From the NCBI GenBank assembly GCA_963845425.1, contig CAWJSC010000004.1, positions 54,551-118,550 on the forward strand: DNA of 64,000 nucleotides, given 5' to 3'. The stretch's first letter is position 1. Every line of letters starts with the position of its first letter. Below, one piece after another: positions 31,623 through 39,728 of this stretch. The notes beneath the pieces were generated by a model. That model was not told where the DNA came from. It made no database searches and saw nothing but the letters and a program-made list of their open reading frames with translations. The stretch comes from DATDAH01 sp963845425. Its GTDB lineage: Bacteria > Actinomycetota > Acidimicrobiia > Acidimicrobiales > DATDAH01. Both the position numbers and the translations under genes were made by a program.

Positions 31623-33770
31623 TCAGGGTGCGAGCTCGAGGCGGCCGAGGCCCCCAGCCGTGGCGAACCAGAGGTGGCCGTCGGGACCGAGGCTCAGTCC
31701 GCCTGTCACCGATGCGCCCGGATCGATCCTCGTGAGGCCTCCGGCCGTGGTCACCCGAGCCAACCGGTCGTTGCCGGTGGAGGTCAACCAGAGGTCGTCG
31801 TCGGGTCCGGCGATCATCGTGGGTCCGCTGTTGAAGGACAGCCCGCCCCGGTAGAAGGTGATCGACCCGGTGGGGGTCACCCGGCCGACGCGGGGGGTAG
31901 CCGTGGTCAGGAACCAGACGTTGCCGTCGGGCCCGGCCGTCAGCTCGGTGGCCCACAGCAGCCCGGGGTCGGTGAAGGTCCGGATGCGTCCCGCCGGGGT
32001 GATGCGCCCGACACGGCCTCGAGAGGAGAACCAGACGTTGCCGTCGGGCCCGGCCACCAGGTCGGCGACCCCGGTGACCGATGCCGCCCCGAAGGTCGTC
32101 ACCCCGCCGGCCGGGGTGATGCGGCCCAGGCGGTCGCCACCGGCGACGAACCAGACGTTGCCGTCGGCGCCGGTGACCACGTCGCCGGTGCGGTACACCC
32201 CGGGCACGGTGAAAGCCCGGAGGCCGCCGGTGTCGGTGCGGAGCCGGTACACGCGGCCGCCGGCGGGGCCACGGTCCCGGCCGGTCACCCAGATGTTGTC
32301 GTCGGCACCCACGGTCAGGGCGGAGAACTCGGTCCCGGGCCGGGTCCACGCGCTCACCTGTCCGTCGGGGGTCACGCGGCCGATCTGGTTCTCGGTGTCC
32401 AGGAACCAGAGGTTCCCGTCCGGGGCCTCACTCAGGTAGCGACCGCCCCAGTGGGGGAAGCACGGACTCGGGGTGCGGCAGGCAGGCTGGCCGCCGAAGG
32501 CCTCGGTCTGCCCGTCGGTGGCCATGCGCCCGATGGCCTGATGGCTCAGGCTGTCCCGTTGGGCGGAGAACCAGAGGTTCCCGCCGGCACCGGCGATCAC
32601 CTCATCGGGCCAGACGATGTCCACCGTGGCCTCGTGGGCGGTGATGTCACCGGCCATCGTGATGGAGGCCAGGCCCGACGACGAGCTGGCGAACCACAGG
32701 TCCGTGCCGGGACCCGGGGTCAGGCCGTCCACGCTCTCGACGCCGGAGCCACCGAAGGTGCGGATGACCCCGGTGTCCCGGACGCGGCCGACGACGTCGC
32801 CGTCGCCGAACCAGATGTTGCCGTCGGCGCCCAGTAGCAGGTCACGGGCGGTGGCCGCACTGGCATGGTGGAAGAGGGCGACGACCCCCGCCGGAGTGAC
32901 CCGGCCGATGCGGCTGGACCCGTTGGCCGCGAACCAGATGTTGCCGTCACCGCCCACCGTGAGGTCCCGGACCGCGGTCAGGTAGTCGTTGGGGAAGCGG
33001 GTCTCCACGCCGGCGGGGGTCATGCGCCCGATGGCCCTCGTGTCGCCGAACCAGAGGTTGCCGTCGGCGCCCACCTCGACGCTGACCGGGTGCCGGCTCT
33101 CCAGGGGGAAGGTCGTCTGGACGCCGGCCGGGGTGGTGCGCACGAGGCGGCCGGGTGTGGTCATGGGGGCGGCCCACGCCGTGGTCCAGAGGTTGCCGTC
33201 GGCGTCGAAGGTCAGCGGCTCGTCGAGGTCGGGAGTGGTCCGCAGGTCGAAGCGGGTGACCGTGCCGTCCGGCGCGACCTTCCCGAGCCCGCCCTCCTGG
33301 TCGGCGAACCACACGTCACCGTCGGGCCCCGGTGTCAGGACGACGGGCAGCGCGGTCAGGCCGCTGGTGAAGGTCGTGACCACCTCGGTGTCCGGGTCGA
33401 GGCGCCCCAGCAGCGGCACCAGCCCGCTGTCGGTCGAGTCGAAGGCGCTGAACCAGACGTTGCCGTCGGCGCCGCTGGTGATGGCGAAGGCGTGGGTCAC
33501 GCCGGGGGGGCGGAACGGGGTCACGTCGCCCGTGGGCGTCATGCGCCCGAGCGGGACGTCGCCGGAGCCGGAACCGTTGGTGAACCAGATGTTGCCGTCG
33601 TCACCGAGCACGAGGTGCCGGGCGTTGTCGACGGGGGAGGTGGTCGGGAACACGGTGACGTCACCGGGGGCGGAGCCGGCGGGCACGGCGCCGAGGCCAC
33701 TGATGGTGACGAGGACGGTCCCGAGCACGGCCACCGCGACACCGAGGCGGCGCGTGAGGAAGAAGGCCAT
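31623..33770 (-). CDS. Secreted streptogramin-lyase-like beta-propeller protein with 16 repeats
   Basis: A 715-residue exported protein. The signal peptide (FLTRRLGVAVAVLGTVLV ... AGSAP) is followed by sixteen repeats of ~42 residues, each with a core of the type GADGNIWF / GPDGNVWF and an IGRVTPAGxVTxF arm. This is the virginiamycin B lyase (Vgb)/NHL type propeller; sixteen units suggest two fused propellers. Vgb itself linearises streptogramins, with a His and two acidic residues not identifiable here, so lyase activity is not claimed; many relatives are environmental binding proteins. The ATG at 33770 was chosen because the signal peptide begins there. The repeats are so alike at DNA level that short runs such as CCAGATGTTGCCGTC recur. 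Confidence 0.85.
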   Translation of the reverse strand: MAFFLTRRLGVAVAVLGTVLVTISGLGAVPAGSAPGDVTVFPTTSPVDNARHLVLGDDGNIWFTNGSGSGDVPLGRMTPTGDVTPFRPPGVTHAFAITSGADGNVWFSAFDSTDSGLVPLLGRLDPDTEVVTTFTSGLTALPVVLTPGPDGDVWFADQEGGLGKVAPDGTVTRFDLRTTPDLDEPLTFDADGNLWTTAWAAPMTTPGRLVRTTPAGVQTTFPLESRHPVSVEVGADGNLWFGDTRAIGRMTPAGVETRFPNDYLTAVRDLTVGGDGNIWFAANGSSRIGRVTPAGVVALFHHASAATARDLLLGADGNIWFGDGDVVGRVRDTGVIRTFGGSGVESVDGLTPGPGTDLWFASSSSGLASITMAGDITAHEATVDIVWPDEVIAGAGGNLWFSAQRDSLSHQAIGRMATDGQTEAFGGQPACRTPSPCFPHWGGRYLSEAPDGNLWFLDTENQIGRVTPDGQVSAWTRPGTEFSALTVGADDNIWVTGRDRGPAGGRVYRLRTDTGGLRAFTVPGVYRTGDVVTGADGNVWFVAGGDRLGRITPAGGVTTFGAASVTGVADLVAGPDGNVWFSSRGRVGRITPAGRIRTFTDPGLLWATELTAGPDGNVWFLTTATPRVGRVTPTGSITFYRGGLSFNSGPTMIAGPDDDLWLTSTGNDRLARVTTAGGLTRIDPGASVTGGLSLGPDGHLWFATAGGLGRLELAP

Positions 33771-33905
33771 GACGCCATGGTCCCCTGCCGGCGCCCGAAT
33801 TGCAGGGGCCGGAGGTCCTGAGGTCCTAGGACCAAGAGCCGATGGTGCCCGGGACCGGATCGGGCGGATGGTGGTCTCCGTACCCCCCACCCAAGGACGG
33901 AAACC

Positions 33906-34313
33906 ATGAAGAAGCTCACCCTTTCCCTGCTCACCGCAGCGCTGCTCTGTGGTGCGACCCTCATCGGCGGCATCGCCCCGGCGGGCGCCGACGGTGCCGA
34001 GAGCGGCGGCGATGCCATCATCCGCACCGGCAGCTGCAGCGGCTCCGCGGACTGGAAGCTCAAGGCCAAGGCCCGCGACGGCGGCTACGAGGTCGAGTAC
34101 GAGGTCGACAGCAACCGTCGCGGCCAGGTGTGGCGCTACACCCTCCGCCAGAACGGCGTCGTCCTCTCCCAGGGCACCCGCACCACCCAGCCCCCGAGCG
34201 GCTCGTTCTCGGTCGAGCGTCGGGCGCCGAACACCGCCGGTGCCGACACCTTCGTGGGCACGGCCACCAACGTGCGGACGGGTCAGACCTGCCGCGGGAC
34301 GCTGACGGTCTGA
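33906..34313 (+). CDS. Small secreted hypothetical protein
   Basis: A 135-residue exported protein that I do not recognise. Signal peptide MKKLTLSLLTAALLCGATLI through APAGADG. The mature part has a beta-rich look: RTGSCSGSADWKLKAKARDG, YEVEYEVDSNRRGQVWRY, VERRAPNTAGADTFVGTATN, CRGTLTV, with two cysteines that could pair. This pattern recurs in secreted actinobacterial hypothetical proteins with an Ig-like fold. ATG at 33906 with AAGGACGG a few bases upstream. It reads toward a strong terminator hairpin and the two-component genes. Confidence 0.78.
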   Translation: MKKLTLSLLTAALLCGATLIGGIAPAGADGAESGGDAIIRTGSCSGSADWKLKAKARDGGYEVEYEVDSNRRGQVWRYTLRQNGVVLSQGTRTTQPPSGSFSVERRAPNTAGADTFVGTATNVRTGQTCRGTLTV

Positions 34314-34337
34314 GCGTCACTTCCTCCCCCCGCCGTC

Positions 34338-34369
34338 GGCCCGGCTCCTCCTCGAGGGGGAGCCGGGCC
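34338..34369 (+). terminator. GC-rich hairpin between the secreted protein and the histidine kinase
   Basis: GGCCCGGCTCC (34338-34348) pairs perfectly with GGAGCCGGGCC (34359-34369) around a 10-base loop. It lies 25 bp after the stop at 34313 and ends 22 bp before the kinase start. No T-run, as is usual in high-GC genomes. Confidence 0.6.
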
Positions 34370-34390
34370 TCCGGCGCGCACAATGGGCGG

Positions 34391-35671
34391 GTGAACACTG
34401 TGCGCCGGGAGGTGCTGCGCTTCGCCATCCCGGGGGTGGTGGCCCTCGTGGTCGTCGCCGCCGGCAGCCTCTGGGTGGCCCGCACGGTCTCCACCGAGGA
34501 GGCGATCAGCGACGCGCGACGCGACGCCCGCCTCCTGGCCCGCGGGGTCGTCGAGCCCGCGGTGACCGACCAGGTCGTGACCGGAGATCCCGACGCCTAC
34601 GCCTATCTCGACGCCGTCGTGCGGTCCCGGGTGATGAGCGACGAGGTGGTCGGTGTCCGCCTCTGGACTCCCGACGGGACCATCGTCTATGCGGACGACA
34701 CGGCCCTGGTCGGCGAGCAGTTCGACCTCGGCGACGACGAGCTGGAGGTGCTGGCCGAGGGGGGGTCCGAAGCCGAGCTCAGTGACCTGTCCAAGCAGGA
34801 GAACGCCAGCCAGCGCGGCTTCGGCGAGCTGCTGGAGGTCTACCAGCGGATCGAGACCCCGGACGGGGACCCGCTGCTGTTCGAGATCTACCAGCGCCAG
34901 TCGACCATCGACTCCCGCGCCGGCGACGTCCTCGGGACCCTCTGGCCGCTGGTGGTCGTGCCCCTCGTTGTCCTCCTCGGCATCGAGCTGACCCTGGCGT
35001 GGCGGATGGCTCAGCGCCTGGAGCAGAGCACTCAGGACCGGGAGCAGTTGCTGCGGCGGGCGCTTGACTCCTCGGAGAGCGAGCGGCGCCGCATCGCCGC
35101 CGACCTGCACGACGGGGTCGTGCAGGACCTGGCCGGTGTCTCCTACACGTTGGCCGCGCTCGCCGACACGGCGGACTCGGCCGGTGACGACAACCAGGCC
35201 CGTCGCCTGACCGGGGCCGCGGCTGAGACCCGACGCAGCGTCCGCAGCCTGCGCTCGCTGCTGGTCGAGATCTACCCGCCGAACCTGGTCGACACGGGCA
35301 TGGAGGGGGCACTGTCCGACCTCGCCGCGGCGGCCAGCCGCAACGGCACCGAGGTGGCCGTCGAGGTGGACCCGGAGGTCACCTTGGACGATGAGGGCCA
35401 GGCCGTGGTGTACCGGGTGGCCCGGGAGGCGCTACAGAACGTGGCCAAGCACGCCCGGGCGGGCCAGGTGACGGTGACGCTCGCCCTCGGTGACGGGGGG
35501 ACTGTGCTGACCGTTCGGGACGACGGTCAGGGCTTCGACCCGGGCACGGTGCCGGAGGGCCACGTCGGCCTCCGCCTGCTGCGGGACCTGGTCCAGGAGC
35601 ACCACGCCGACCTGAGCATCGACTCGGTCCCCGGTGAGGGCAGCACCGTGCGCCTGGTGGTGCCCGGATGA
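34391..35671 (+). CDS. Sensor histidine kinase, NarL/DesK-type
   Basis: A 426-residue membrane sensor kinase. TM1 at 10-30, an extracellular sensor region of ~150 residues (PAS/Cache-like: TEEAISDARRDARLLARGVVE ... TPDGTIVYADD), TM2 at 180-200, then a HisKA_3 dimerisation domain with the phospho-accepting His240 in RRIAADLHDGVVQDLAG, and a HATPase domain (YRVAREALQNVAKHA, DDGQGFDPG). Known role: phosphorylates the response regulator encoded next (4 bp overlap, ATGA). The signal is unknown. GTG at 34391; the upstream frame runs through the neighbouring gene. Confidence 0.92.
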   Translation: MNTVRREVLRFAIPGVVALVVVAAGSLWVARTVSTEEAISDARRDARLLARGVVEPAVTDQVVTGDPDAYAYLDAVVRSRVMSDEVVGVRLWTPDGTIVYADDTALVGEQFDLGDDELEVLAEGGSEAELSDLSKQENASQRGFGELLEVYQRIETPDGDPLLFEIYQRQSTIDSRAGDVLGTLWPLVVVPLVVLLGIELTLAWRMAQRLEQSTQDREQLLRRALDSSESERRRIAADLHDGVVQDLAGVSYTLAALADTADSAGDDNQARRLTGAAAETRRSVRSLRSLLVEIYPPNLVDTGMEGALSDLAAAASRNGTEVAVEVDPEVTLDDEGQAVVYRVAREALQNVAKHARAGQVTVTLALGDGGTVLTVRDDGQGFDPGTVPEGHVGLRLLRDLVQEHHADLSIDSVPGEGSTVRLVVPG

Positions 35672-36309
35672 TCCGGGTCCTGGTCGTCGACGACCACGCC
35701 GTCGTGCGGGAGGGCCTGGAGCTGCTGCTCGGCCGGTTCGACGGGATCGAGTGCGTCGCCACCGCAGCGGACGGGGCCGAGGCAGTGGCCGCGGCGACCG
35801 AGCTGGGCCCCGATGTCGTCCTGATGGATCTGTCGATGCCCGTCATGGACGGGGTCGAGGCCACGCGAGCGTTGAGGGCGGGGGCCGGGGACGCCGCGGT
35901 GCTGGTCCTCACGACCTTCGCCGACCGTCAGCACGTCATCGACGCCGTGGACGCCGGGGCCGTCGGGTACCTCCTCAAGGACAGCGGCCCCGAGGTGTTG
36001 GAGGAGGGCATCCGGGCCGCGGCGCGGGGCGAGTCGCCCCTGGACCCGAAGGTGGCCGGGGCCCTCGTCCGGGCCCGGAGGGAGCGGCGGCCCGACATCG
36101 CCCTCACCACCCGCGAGCGGGAGGTGCTGATGCTGGTCGGCGAGGGGATGGCGAACAAGAACATCGCCCGTCGCCTCGGCATCTCCGAGAAGACGGTCAA
36201 GGCCCACCTGACCAGCGTGTTCAGCGCCCTGGGCGTGGGGGACCGGGTGCAGGCGGCGCTGTGGGTCGAACGCCACCGGGCCGAGCTCGAGGCGCCGGAG
36301 GGCGAGTAG
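35668..36309 (+). CDS. LuxR/NarL-family response regulator
   Basis: A 213-residue response regulator. Receiver domain with DDH at 8-10, phosphorylation site Asp54 (VVLMDLSMPVMDG), Thr82-ish (VLTTFADRQ) and Lys ~104 (YLLKDSG). A LuxR helix-turn-helix from ~146 (TTREREVLMLVGEGMANKNI, ISEKTVKAHLTSVFSAL). Partner of the kinase upstream with an ATGA overlap. The regulated genes are unknown. Downstream at 36310 is tRNA-Ser on the other strand. Confidence 0.95.
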   Translation: MIRVLVVDDHAVVREGLELLLGRFDGIECVATAADGAEAVAAATELGPDVVLMDLSMPVMDGVEATRALRAGAGDAAVLVLTTFADRQHVIDAVDAGAVGYLLKDSGPEVLEEGIRAAARGESPLDPKVAGALVRARRERRPDIALTTREREVLMLVGEGMANKNIARRLGISEKTVKAHLTSVFSALGVGDRVQAALWVERHRAELEAPEGE

Positions 36310-36396
36310 CGGAGGGAGCGGGATTCGAACCCGCGGGACCCCGGAGGGCCCAGCAGCTTTCAAGGCTGCCGCAATCGTCCGCTCTGCCATCCCTCC
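36310..36396 (-). tRNA. tRNA-Ser (anticodon TGA)
   Basis: Class II tRNA on the minus strand: acceptor GGAGGGA/TCCCTCC, D-arm TGGCAGAGCGGACGATTGCG, anticodon loop CTTGAAA (anticodon TGA), long variable arm GGCCCTCCGGGGTCC, T-arm GCGGGTTCGAATCCCGC. Reads UCA codons. No CCA encoded. Confidence 0.95.
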
Positions 36397-36419
36397 GGCG
36401 CCGAGGGTAGCGGTGACCC

Positions 36420-36467
36420 TTCTGGCGCCCGATCCTCCGGCCATGACCGGCAGATCAGGCGCCAGAA
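36420..36467 (-). repeat. Palindromic repeat, copy 1 (downstream of pheA)
   Basis: Arms TTCTGGCGCCCGATC (36420-36434) and GATCAGGCGCCAGAA (36453-36467) pair at 14 of 15 positions over an 18-base loop, starting 10 nt after the pheA stop. It could end pheA transcription (no T-run). The same arms and loop length recur at 39570-39613, with the loop itself different and the flank CAGAACGGGA conserved. Confidence 0.75.
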
Positions 36468-36476
36468 CGGGAGGGG

Positions 36477-37436
36477 TTAGGGGCGGATCTGGTCCTTGAG
36501 GGACTGGATCCAGGCTTCGGCCTCGGCCCAGGAGGCGTCGGCCTCGCGGCGGACGCGCTCGCCGGTCTCGCCGGCGGCGGGGTAGGAGCCGAGGAACTTG
36601 ATGCGGCCGTGCTTGGAGTGGATGTCCCGCAGGCAGTCCGCGACCAGCTCGTCGTCGACGTGGCCCTCGAGGTCCATGATGAAGCAGTAGCTGCCCAGGC
36701 CCTCCTTGGTGGGCCGTGACTCCAGCTTCGTCAGGTTGATGGCCCGGGCGGCGAACTCCTGGAGGATGGCCAGCAGCGAGCCGGGGCGATTGGCGTGCTG
36801 GAAGATCACGACCGTCGTCTTGTCGTGGCCCGTGGGTGCGGGGATGCCCGCGGGGGCCACCATGATGAACTTGGTCTCGTTGTCGTCGTGGTCCTCGATG
36901 TCGGGCACGAGGGTCTCGAGGCCGTGGAGCTCGCCCGCCCGGGCGTTGGCGATGGCGGCGATGGTGGGGTCACCGGTCTCGGCCACGATCTGCGCGGCCT
37001 GGGCGGTGGAGGCCGAGACCTCGGTGGTCACGCCGGGCAGGTTGTCGGCGAGGAAGCGGCGGCACTGGGCCGTGGCCACGGGGATGGACAGGACGGTCTT
37101 GATCTCCTCCAAGCTGGCGCCGGGCAGCACGAGCAGGTGCATCTGGACGGGAATGACGATCTCGCGCTGGATGAGCAGCTCGTGCTCGAAGGCCAGCATG
37201 TCCATGGTCACGTTGACCGTGCCCTCGATGGCGTTCTCGATGGGGACGAGGCCCTGGTCGACCCGGCGGCTGGTGGTGGCCACGAGCACGTCGGGAATGG
37301 CGTCGAGGGGCAGGAGTTCGGCGTTCACGAGGTCGCCCTGGGTCAGCAGCGCCTGCTCGCTGAAGGTCCCTCGGGGGCCGAGGAAGCCGACCCGGGGGTG
37401 CCCCGCGCCCTCCGTTGATGGTGCGGAGCTGGTCAC
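36477..37436 (-). CDS. pheA: Prephenate dehydratase
   Basis: Converts prephenate to phenylpyruvate in phenylalanine synthesis (319 residues, cytosolic). Catalytic domain at ~15-195: GFLGPRGTFSEQAL, VPIENAIEGTVNVTMDML, and the TAQAAQIVAETGDPTIAAIAN region. Regulatory ACT domain at ~205-285: TTVVIFQHANRPGSLLAILQEFAARAINLTKLESRPTKEGLGSYCF, whose GALV-like and ESRP motifs bind phenylalanine for feedback inhibition. GTG start at 37436. It is divergent from larB with only 17 bp between the starts; a TATCCT -10 element lies 6 bp upstream of the GTG on the minus strand, so the message is probably leaderless. Confidence 0.95.
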   Translation of the reverse strand: MTSSAPSTEGAGHPRVGFLGPRGTFSEQALLTQGDLVNAELLPLDAIPDVLVATTSRRVDQGLVPIENAIEGTVNVTMDMLAFEHELLIQREIVIPVQMHLLVLPGASLEEIKTVLSIPVATAQCRRFLADNLPGVTTEVSASTAQAAQIVAETGDPTIAAIANARAGELHGLETLVPDIEDHDDNETKFIMVAPAGIPAPTGHDKTTVVIFQHANRPGSLLAILQEFAARAINLTKLESRPTKEGLGSYCFIMDLEGHVDDELVADCLRDIHSKHGRIKFLGSYPAAGETGERVRREADASWAEAEAWIQSLKDQIRP

Positions 37437-37453
37437 ACGGGCAGGATAGTGAG

Positions 37454-38215
37454 GTGCAGGAAGCCGACCTCCGGGAGTTGTTGGACGGCGTGCGGAGCGG
37501 CGAGGTCGCTCCGGATGACGCCCTGCGCCGACTGCGGCGCCTCCCCTACACCGATCTCGGCTTCGCCCGGGTCGACCACCACCGGGCGTTACGCCAGGGG
37601 ATGGCCGAGGCCGTGTACGCCCCGGGCAAGTCCCCCGAGGAGTGCGCGGCCATCGTCACGACGCTGCGGGCCGACGGTGGGGCGGGGCCCATCGTGCTGA
37701 CCCGGGCCGAGCCCGACCAGGTCGCCGCCGCCTGTGTCGCCCAGCCCGACGGCGTCATCCATCCGGGTCAGCCCGCCACCGTCGTGTGGGACCCGGCGCC
37801 GGAGCGGCCGGAGCGCGTGGCTCTGGTCACCGCGGGGACGGCCGACGGCCCCGTCGCCCGGGAGTGCGCCGCCGTCCTGTCGGCCCACGGCGTCACGCCG
37901 GTCGAGGTCACCGACGTCGGCGTGTCCGGACTGCACCGGCTCCTGGCGTCGGTCGACGACCTGGCCGACGCCGACGCCCTGGTCGTCGTGGCCGGCATGG
38001 AGGGGGCGCTGCCCAGCGTCGTCGCCGGCCTGACCCCGGCGCCCGTCGTCGCCGTCCCCACCAGCGTCGGCTACGGGGCCGGCCTGGAGGGGGTCACCGC
38101 TCTGCTGGCCATGCTCTCGTCGTGTGCCCCCGGCGTGGCCGTGGTCGGCATCGACAACGGCTACGGCGCCGCCTGCGCCGTCGTCCGCCTCCTCGGCGTC
38201 GGCGCCCGCCGGTGA
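37454..38215 (+). CDS. larB: Nickel pincer cofactor biosynthesis protein LarB
   Basis: A 253-residue PurE-like carboxylase/hydrolase. Known reaction: carboxylates the pyridinium ring of nicotinic acid adenine dinucleotide and splits off AMP, the first step of the nickel-pincer nucleotide. Seen: the N-terminal helical region (LRELLDGVRSGEVAPDDALRRLR), YADLG-like PYTDLGFARVDHHRALRQG, EAVYAPGKSPEECAAIV, ALVTAGTADGPVARECAAVL and VVVAGMEGALPSVVAGL. The GTG at 37454 is chosen; its stop overlaps larC (GTGA). LarE and LarA are not in the window. Confidence 0.9.
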   Translation: MQEADLRELLDGVRSGEVAPDDALRRLRRLPYTDLGFARVDHHRALRQGMAEAVYAPGKSPEECAAIVTTLRADGGAGPIVLTRAEPDQVAAACVAQPDGVIHPGQPATVVWDPAPERPERVALVTAGTADGPVARECAAVLSAHGVTPVEVTDVGVSGLHRLLASVDDLADADALVVVAGMEGALPSVVAGLTPAPVVAVPTSVGYGAGLEGVTALLAMLSSCAPGVAVVGIDNGYGAACAVVRLLGVGARR

Positions 38216-39432
38216 CCGACACGCGAGGGACGCTCGCCTGGTTCCACTGCTTCTCGGGCATCGCCGGCGACATGGCCTTCGGCGCGCTCGTCGACGCCGG
38301 AGCAGACCTGGACGAGGTCCGCGACATCTGTGAACTGCTGCCGGTGGGGGGCTGGGCCGTGGAGGCCGAGCCCGTCCTGCGTTGCGGCATCGCGGCCACG
38401 AAGGTCCACGTGCACGCCGAGGAGACCACCGTCGTGCGCACCGCGGCCCACATCACCGGCCTGATCGAGGAGGCCCGCCTGCCCGACGCCGTGCGGGACC
38501 TCGCCCTCGCCACCTTCGACGGCCTGGCTGAGGCGGAAGGCCGGCTCCACCGCCGCCCGCCAAGCCAGGTCCACTTCCACGAGGTCGGTGGCCTCGACGC
38601 CATCATCGACATCGTCGGCACCTGCGCCGCCCTGTACGTCCTCGGCGTCGAGCGGGTGCACGCCAGCTCGGTGGCCACCGGCACCGGCATGCACCGGGCC
38701 GCCCACGGCCTGCTGCCCTCGCCTGCTCCCGCCGTCATCGAGCTCCTCAAGGGGGCGCCCAGCCACGGCATCGACGTCGCCTTCGAGACGACCACGCCCA
38801 CCGGTGCCGCTCTCCTGGCGGCCACCGTCGTGGGTTGGGGCGAGATGCCGCCGATGGTGGTGCGGGCCAGCGGCTTCGGCGCCGGGACCCGGGAGCTGGA
38901 TGATCGGCCGAACGTGACCCAGGTCGTCCTCGGTGACCCGGTCGAGGGCCGCGCCAGCGGTCAGCCCGTCGTCCTCCTGGAGACCAACGTCGACGACGCC
39001 ACCGGTGAGGTCGTGGCCGACGCCGTCGCCGCCCTGCTAGACGCCGGGGCCCACGACGCCTGGGTCACCAACATCCTCATGAAGAAGGGCCGGCCCGCGC
39101 ACCAGGTGAGCGCGCTGGTCGACCCGTCGCTGGTCCATCAGGTGATGGCCGCCATGACCGACTCGACCGGCAGCCTCGGCGTGCGGGGCACCACCCTCGA
39201 ACGCTGGCCCCAGGCCCGCGAGCAGAGTGAGGTCGAGGTCGCGGGCCACGCGGTGCGCGTGAAGGTGAGCGCGGGCCGGGTGAAGGTCGAGCACGACGAC
39301 GCCTCCCGCGCCGCCCAGCGCGCCGGGCTGCCCGTCCGCGAGGTCATCTCGCTGGCGGAGGAGGCCTGGCGCCGCCGCGACCTCCCCGAGTCCAGCGGCC
39401 CCATCGACGACCCGCCCCCCGCCGCCGGCTGA
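38212..39432 (+). CDS. larC: Nickel insertion protein LarC (single polypeptide)
   Basis: A 406-residue protein that installs nickel into the pincer nucleotide using CTP. Visible: WFHCFSGIAGDMAFGALVDAG, VHVHAEE, the FHEVGGLDAIIDIVGTCAAL metal-binding region, HGLLPSPAPAVIELLKG, ETTTPTGAALLA and, in the C-terminal part, VVLLETNVDDATGEVVADAV and ILMKKGRPAHQVSALV. In lactobacilli larC is split and joined by programmed frameshifting; here it is one continuous frame. It overlaps larB by 4 bp and was translated from GTG at 38212. A palindromic repeat lies 137 bp downstream. Confidence 0.93.
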   Translation: MTDTRGTLAWFHCFSGIAGDMAFGALVDAGADLDEVRDICELLPVGGWAVEAEPVLRCGIAATKVHVHAEETTVVRTAAHITGLIEEARLPDAVRDLALATFDGLAEAEGRLHRRPPSQVHFHEVGGLDAIIDIVGTCAALYVLGVERVHASSVATGTGMHRAAHGLLPSPAPAVIELLKGAPSHGIDVAFETTTPTGAALLAATVVGWGEMPPMVVRASGFGAGTRELDDRPNVTQVVLGDPVEGRASGQPVVLLETNVDDATGEVVADAVAALLDAGAHDAWVTNILMKKGRPAHQVSALVDPSLVHQVMAAMTDSTGSLGVRGTTLERWPQAREQSEVEVAGHAVRVKVSAGRVKVEHDDASRAAQRAGLPVREVISLAEEAWRRRDLPESSGPIDDPPPAAG

Positions 39433-39569
39433 CCGTCACCGACGTCGACACCGACAACGAAGCAGGTAGGGGGGCGTGGGGTCGGGCTGCCGGCTCGTCG
39501 GGGGCGAGCGAGCGCTCGAATCCCACGCTCCGTGGCCAGATTGACGGGTCTGTCCGCTCGCCGTCCGAA

Positions 39570-39613
39570 CTGGCGCCTGATTGAGGGCCTATGGCACCCG
39601 AATCAGGCGCCAG
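39570..39613 (+). repeat. Palindromic repeat, copy 2 (downstream of larC)
   Basis: CTGGCGCCTGATT (39570-39582) and AATCAGGCGCCAG (39601-39613) pair perfectly over 13 bp around an 18-base loop. Same arms, loop length and 3' flank as copy 1 at 36420-36467, in the same orientation; the loop sequence differs. It lies in the 296 bp between larC and the desaturase gene, in which I see no gene. Confidence 0.75.
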
Positions 39614-39728
39614 AACGGGACGTGGTCACGGGGCGTGAGATTCGATGGCACTTCGGCCCCCCGACGATCCTCGGCGGCACCCCACGCCCGCCGTCGTAGC
39701 CTCGCTTCGTTCAACCCGACGGGCCGGG

